From contig BDDD01000177.1 in the NCBI GenBank assembly GCA_001972305.1, forward strand, positions 116,799-180,798: 64,000 nucleotides of DNA. The letters are read 5' to 3'. Each line of letters starts with the position of its first letter. Within the stretch, counting starts at the first letter, position 1. This document shows positions 59,685 through 64,000 of the stretch, in pieces. Under the pieces are notes generated by a model, which was not told the origin of the DNA, did no database searches, and saw nothing but the letters and a program-made list of their open reading frames with translations. The DNA is from Cephalotus follicularis. Its lineage: Eukaryota > Streptophyta > Magnoliopsida > Oxalidales > Cephalotaceae. A program made the position numbers and the translations under genes.

Positions 59685-59773
59685 CATGCTCATTGTCAGC
59701 CCAGCGGCAATGACCCACCACAGGAGACGTGGCCTCACCCAAAGCTCCATTCATAGCCTTCTTAATAGCTAGA

Positions 59774-60076
59774 CTAACAAATAGCTTCAATATCTTGGGC
59801 GCTCGGCTGAGACCGAGCCCCTTCTTTACCTCTTAGGTCAGACATGACTTCGTTACCGTTGATGGCGTGATCCACAGCTTGGCACACCTTCATTTCCATA
59901 GAGCTAGACCAATCACTAAGCTCTCCTTGTAGGTTCAAGATGACATTCTTACTTTGGACCACACCGACTAACTCTTGGGTTTCCTCTACCACCGTGTCTC
60001 CAGAGACGACTAGGGCCGGGCCAGGAGAGGAGTATAGCACAGACCCAGTCTCGACAACCTGGGGGCACAACGACAT
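59774..60076 (-). CDS. Unrecognised ORF inside the Mutator-like element
   Basis: A 100-codon minus-strand ORF starts at MSLCPQVVETGSVLYSS. It contains GDTVVEETQELVGVVQSKNV, LQGELSDWSSSMEMKVCQAV and DHAINGNEVMSDLRGKEGA. The same frame is open for 50 codons upstream, but there it reads as a CT-rich leader. A second minus frame just downstream (59,685-59,790, KKAMNGALGEATSPVVGHCR) has similar residue usage, so an intron or frame change may separate two parts of one sequence. No family was recognised. It lies next to the right terminus, as passenger genes in Mutator-like elements often do. Confidence 0.35.
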   Translation of the reverse strand: MSLCPQVVETGSVLYSSPGPALVVSGDTVVEETQELVGVVQSKNVILNLQGELSDWSSSMEMKVCQAVDHAINGNEVMSDLRGKEGARSQPSAQDIEAIC

Positions 60077-60429
60077 GGAACCACCGAACGGGGAAAAGAT
60101 GTAGGGGGGTAAAAGAAAGAGGCGAATGAGGAAAAACAACAGGTTACAGGCGGAAGATTCAAAAAGAAAAGAGAAGGTAGCAAAGCTAGAGAGAAGGAGG
60201 AGCCTCTCTCTCTCTAATTTTTTCACTTGTTTTATTTCATTCTACGCATATATCTAGTTGACAGTATATTTTAATATAATGAGGGTGTTTGCGTCTTTTT
60301 ATCTGTAATTTAACAGTTATTAATAGCGTCTAATTTTTTACGTCAAAATGTCCTTATTAAAACATAAGTGATTAAAGTGTCTTTTTATACAAAACCTAAA
60401 CATATTTTCGTACTTTATCCATTATTTTA

Positions 60430-62446
60430 AGTTTTCAATCTTAAACACATTTATTTTGATTTTGTCTTTTATTGAAAGATGATGATATCGTTAACGTAAA
60501 AACTTGGAATAAGTTACACAAAATAAATAGGTAAGGCATTGCTGGATTCAGATTCCTAACCCATTGATATACATTGACATTGATATTTATATTGTGCAAG
60601 TGCAAGTTTCATTATCATCGTCACACGATATATATGAAGAAACATTTCTCATTTAACCCAAGAGCATTTATAGCCTCAATAATATTTTTGTAGCTACCAT
60701 TAATGGGGAGCTCAAAGCATATCCCACAAATTATAACTAACTCTCACTCCTGTTATTATTTACAATCTTGAACAAAAAAAGATTTAGCAAGAGAAGATCA
60801 AGCTAAAAATTATTATTTACAACTTCATATTACGTGTAAGTTGTATGTTGGATTGAATTAGAAACAAAATTTTTGAATTCCCTTAGCTTTTTTTTTTCCT
60901 CTTTTCTCTTTCTTTCTTTTTTCCATCTATGCTTCAGTACGTGTATTTTTATTTTTATTTTTTTTGGTTTTTTAACTAATGAAGTCAACAGGTTTCATAT
61001 GAATTGGATAGTAAATTAAAGAGTTGTTGTCATACATGTGTGGACATATAGCAATATACATATACATATATGCAAATAAAAACCTGTAGGAAATAATGAT
61101 AAAACAATGTGTAATTGAATACCAAAAAAGTGATTTACTCAATGTAGGTGTTTTAGGGTTATCCAATATCAAGGACGTGGAAAAAAAATAATTTATATTT
61201 TATTACTCTATTAGTTAGATTTAAAGTTTTATATAGGTTATAAAATGCATGTCAATATAAATATTTTATTAAATAAGTTACTCGTTGATGGTCTGTTAAA
61301 AATGTAACATGACGATTAAAATTATTATGTGTACCTATTAGTTTGAAAATTAGCATACGTAATCTTCTACCCACATATACCTAGCATTGTAGCAAATAAT
61401 ATTTAAGCAGAGAATGACAGGTGGCTGATTAATAAGCAATGTAGCAGAGAAGGCTGGTAATTAAGCAGCAAAAGATCTGAATTGTACATATTTTATACAA
61501 GCTAATGATTGAATTGATAAAATATAAATTATTTTTCTCAAATACGTGTATATTGGGCATCGCACTGATACGCAGAATTTTGAGAATACCCAAAAAAATT
61601 TCAATTTGTGACACTTGAACGCACACATAAATATAGGTTTACACATGAAAAATATTCGATCCTTTCCTCACCAAGGATCGAACTATAACCTTCCTAATAG
61701 TAATGCAATACATATTTCTTCAAGGTGTCCCATTGAGATAATTGAATAACAAGATTTAATTTATATAGATTATATAAAAATTAATTCTTTTTTTTTTTTA
61801 TCATAAGAGGTGGTTTAAATGTCGAACCTCTCACATTGTACGAGAGAAATAATCAATTAAATATTTATAAATATGTCATCGAATAAATTATTTATTAAAA
61901 ATAAAACAATTAGATAGCTGTTGACAATTATATTTAGTCAAAAAAGGATGTCTATATTGATATTAGAACAAATCTCAGTACATACGATCTTAAGAAATTG
62001 GGCATTATATGGATCCATATGCCCAGCTCTCTTACTAGTACGATCACAAAAAATAAAACTAACACATAGCAGATGGCATTTTCAATTATTGATGAAATAT
62101 TTATAAATAAAAGTTGATTAATCGGTATATTCAAAATATCAAATTTAATGATTAGATTTATAAAATATAAAATATAACTATAAAAACTATGCTAATATAA
62201 ATCATTTTTCTCGTACATATGTGGATATTGTTAACGTTAACACACACGACCCAATAATATGATTTATTGCCAAGCTCTATATGGCCTTGCCACAATATAT
62301 CAGCTTGAGTTATGCATAAGACAACATTTCTCAATGTAGGATACTGTAATATAAAATTAGGGATGCTATATATTTTGAGAAATAAATTTATGATATTTAT
62401 TTAAATGTATTTTAAGTAGAGTTTCTTATTGATGTGAGAAAAATTA
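60430..62446. other. AT-rich intergenic DNA
   Basis: No gene, RNA or defined repeat is supported. ORFs are short and AT-driven. 61,770-61,850 has a T-run followed by GTCGAACCTCTCACATTGTA, which looks like a common plant repeat fragment but could not be assigned. Confidence 0.55.
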
Positions 62447-63437
62447 TGTTAGATCAAAAGCAACACGTGTCCTCATCCGAGAGCTGCCAGATGTCCAAGT
62501 GACAAGGATTGATGAATTAAAGGCAGAGGAAGCCTGTTCACGAACAAAACAGTGACATAAGGAGGATTTTTCCTCGGCATAAGTGCCGAGGACACACCCA
62601 GCGATGCCAGTACAAACATTATTCTCCTCGGATCCAGGTCCGAGGACACCATTTGAAGCAACCCAGCCGAAGACACCCTCGGCCACACAACAGGTCATCC
62701 TTTCCAAGAGCATATCCGTGGAAGAAGAAGACTACACCCAAGGTGTAAGGGCCGAGGACTACCTCGGCCCAGAGGACCTACCAGACATGGAACAGGAAGC
62801 ATTCACTACACAGAAACTATCAAGCTCCCCCTCGGACGAATCCAAACAACCTTCGTCCTCGGACTAATGAAGACCATGACCTCAGTTGCAGTGTTATAAT
62901 CAGTACCTTCAACAGTCTTACAAGCGGAGGACCTCAACCTTATCTACGGGATAAGGAGATCAGCTTCAGCAGATTAGTTGAGATTTGTACTTATCCAAAC
63001 AAGAAGATAGAATCCTGATCAACTACAACAAAGAAAACGAGATAATTAAGGAGGTGATAAAGGAAAAAGGAGAAAAATCAGGTGGAGATATGGGAAATCC
63101 CGAGATACTCGGAATTTCCTTAGGGGACAGCCATCACATCCGACTTTCACGCTCTATCAGTTACAAAGTTCCACTATAAATACAAGTTCAACACACTGAA
63201 CAAATGTCAACAATTTTTACATTCAAGAGAGCTTAATTTCGTCTGCACTTGACTAACTTGAACGTGCGTCGGAGTGTCCCCGGGAGAACAACCTCCTGGA
63301 CTTCCACCATTTTTGTTACCTTGTGCAGGTATCCGAGATCACCTTCTTCCTCCAGGCGTCCTTTGACTAGCGTTTCTCTTAACAAATAAAAGTCCTCCAC
63401 GTAGGATACTGTTGAGAGAATGATTTCTGTATCAACA
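62447..63437 (+). mobile_element. Solo LTR-like fossil
   Basis: About 990 bp, beginning TGTTAGATCAAAAGC and ending TTTCTGTATCAACA (TG...CA), is more GC-rich than its flanks. A repeated CCGAGGAC/CCTCGG motif fills 62,570-62,870. A TATA-like CACTATAAATACAAG lies at about 63,172, followed by a leader. The 94-codon ORF inside (62,583-62,867) follows the CCTCGGAC repeats and is unlikely to be a gene. TTATG occurs at both edges, offset by two bases from the TG...CA ends. No internal domains adjoin. The style suggests Ty3/gypsy, by inference only. Confidence 0.7.
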
Positions 63438-64000
63438 CTTATGTTTATCACAAATAAAGTTATTATAACTAGTATTCTTTAGATTTTTATTCAATAATAA
63501 TATTTTCAGAACTTTCTTTTTATTTTGATAGATTTTAGTTTTTGCTTTTGTAAATTGAAAGATTACCATCATACTAAAAAAGATGTCATGTTAATCACAC
63601 GACAAGAAAGACAAGTGTCAAAATAAATCCAAATAATGCATAAAGGGCATAAAGGGAAAGTGAAGGAATGATGTATTATTGATGACACAAAATGCATGTT
63701 CATGCCGTGTGCATCTGTCAAAAGTCTCCATATAAGTGTAGTAGGCTTTGTATCAATCGTCACTGTGGTGGAGTTGGCCCCTACAATATGAGTACAAGGG
63801 ATCATTTGGTATGCGACAGTTTGCAAGAAGAAACCTCGGTGGAACTTTGGATATACTTAAGAAACAGCATGCAGATTCAGCCACAAGTTATGCTACATTC
63901 CTTCAAATACCACACTTGATGGAAGAAGTTTTCAAGTGACTATCAGTTGGGGTTGTATGTATGACCATAGCAAGTGCTGGGAAGATTATCATATAAAAGC
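63438..64000. other. Right edge of the window, no supported gene
   Basis: Two overlapping plus-strand ORFs (63,692-63,919 and 63,748-63,939) occur but match no family I recognise. One, ending HADSATSYATFLQIPHLMEEVFK, has balanced residue usage. It could be an exon of a gene extending beyond 64,000, but no splice or start evidence supports it. Confidence 0.4.

Larger units (their letters stand above)
55035..60420. mobile_element. Composite Mutator-like element of 5.4 kb carrying nested elements
   Basis: The left end (GAGTAAAATACAAAAATAT...TATAAAAAGACACTTTAAT) and the reversed right end (GGATAAAGTACGAAAATATG...TATAAAAAGACACTTTAAT) are inverted repeats that share a 19-bp exact core. ATTATTTTA flanks both ends (55,026-55,034 and 60,421-60,429), the 9-bp duplication of Mutator-like elements. 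Inside are an LTR-type fragment split by a LINE, a gag-like remnant, a lone CACTA end and a minus-strand ORF near the right end. No transposase (MURA) domain was seen, so it is non-autonomous. The contents arrived either by insertion into the element or by capture. Confidence 0.75.

Noticed and set aside
61800-61850. GTCGAACCTCTCAC resembling part of a tRNA T-arm
   Set aside because: No acceptor, D-arm or anticodon arm could be fitted around it.
62583-62867. 94-codon ORF in the solo LTR
   Set aside because: Its sequence follows the CCGAGGAC/CCTCGGAC nucleotide repeats of the LTR, not a protein family.

Overview
The window is nuclear DNA from a core eudicot plant. It holds widely spaced genes with GT-AG introns in an AT-rich background. 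It also carries MITEs, an Au-type SINE, solo LTRs, an L1-type LINE with an RNase H domain, and Mutator-like, hAT-like and CACTA-type DNA transposon ends. All gene names come from family recognition by reading; no database search was run.

Layout. 1-5.1 kb is intergenic, with an LTR fossil, a hAT-like MITE and a tandem duplication close to the next promoter. 5.19-14.88 kb (+) is a 12-exon MED33/REF4-type Mediator subunit. 15.96-18.12 kb (-) is an intronless E-class PPR protein resembling MEF18. 18.1-23.6 kb is intergenic, with a Mutator-type MITE and a strand-asymmetric low-complexity block. 23.65-24.28 kb (-) is a small membrane protein with an L34e-like C-terminus. 25.98-30.37 kb (-) is a six-exon SERINC protein with a MITE-like element in intron 1. 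33.03-36.32 kb (-) is a four-exon TBL10/11-type polysaccharide O-acetyltransferase. 36.3-44.2 kb is AT-rich intergenic DNA with a solo LTR (38,908-39,637) and MITEs. 44.2-44.7 kb (-) is a broken Myb/SANT-like relic. A small OEP7-like gene (45.35-45.53 kb, -) and an 11-exon NAD(P)H-hydrate dehydratase gene (46.31-51.44 kb, +) form a divergent pair. 52.32-54.59 kb (-) is an NF-YC gene with a hAT-like MITE in its 5'UTR intron. 55.03-60.42 kb is a nested transposon composite, and 62.45-63.44 kb is a second solo LTR.

The host genes do not form one pathway. They are housekeeping or regulatory genes: two transcription components (MED33, NF-YC), RNA editing (PPR), membrane lipid and serine biology (SERINC), wall acetylation (TBL), NAD(P)HX repair (NNRD) and a plastid outer-envelope protein. 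From memory, their order resembles a duplicated block on Arabidopsis chromosomes 3 and 5. I saw no undescribed biological system among the host genes. The most unusual structure is the composite at 55-60.4 kb: Mutator-like termini with a 9-bp target duplication enclose an LTR fragment split by a LINE, a lone CACTA end and an unexplained ORF.
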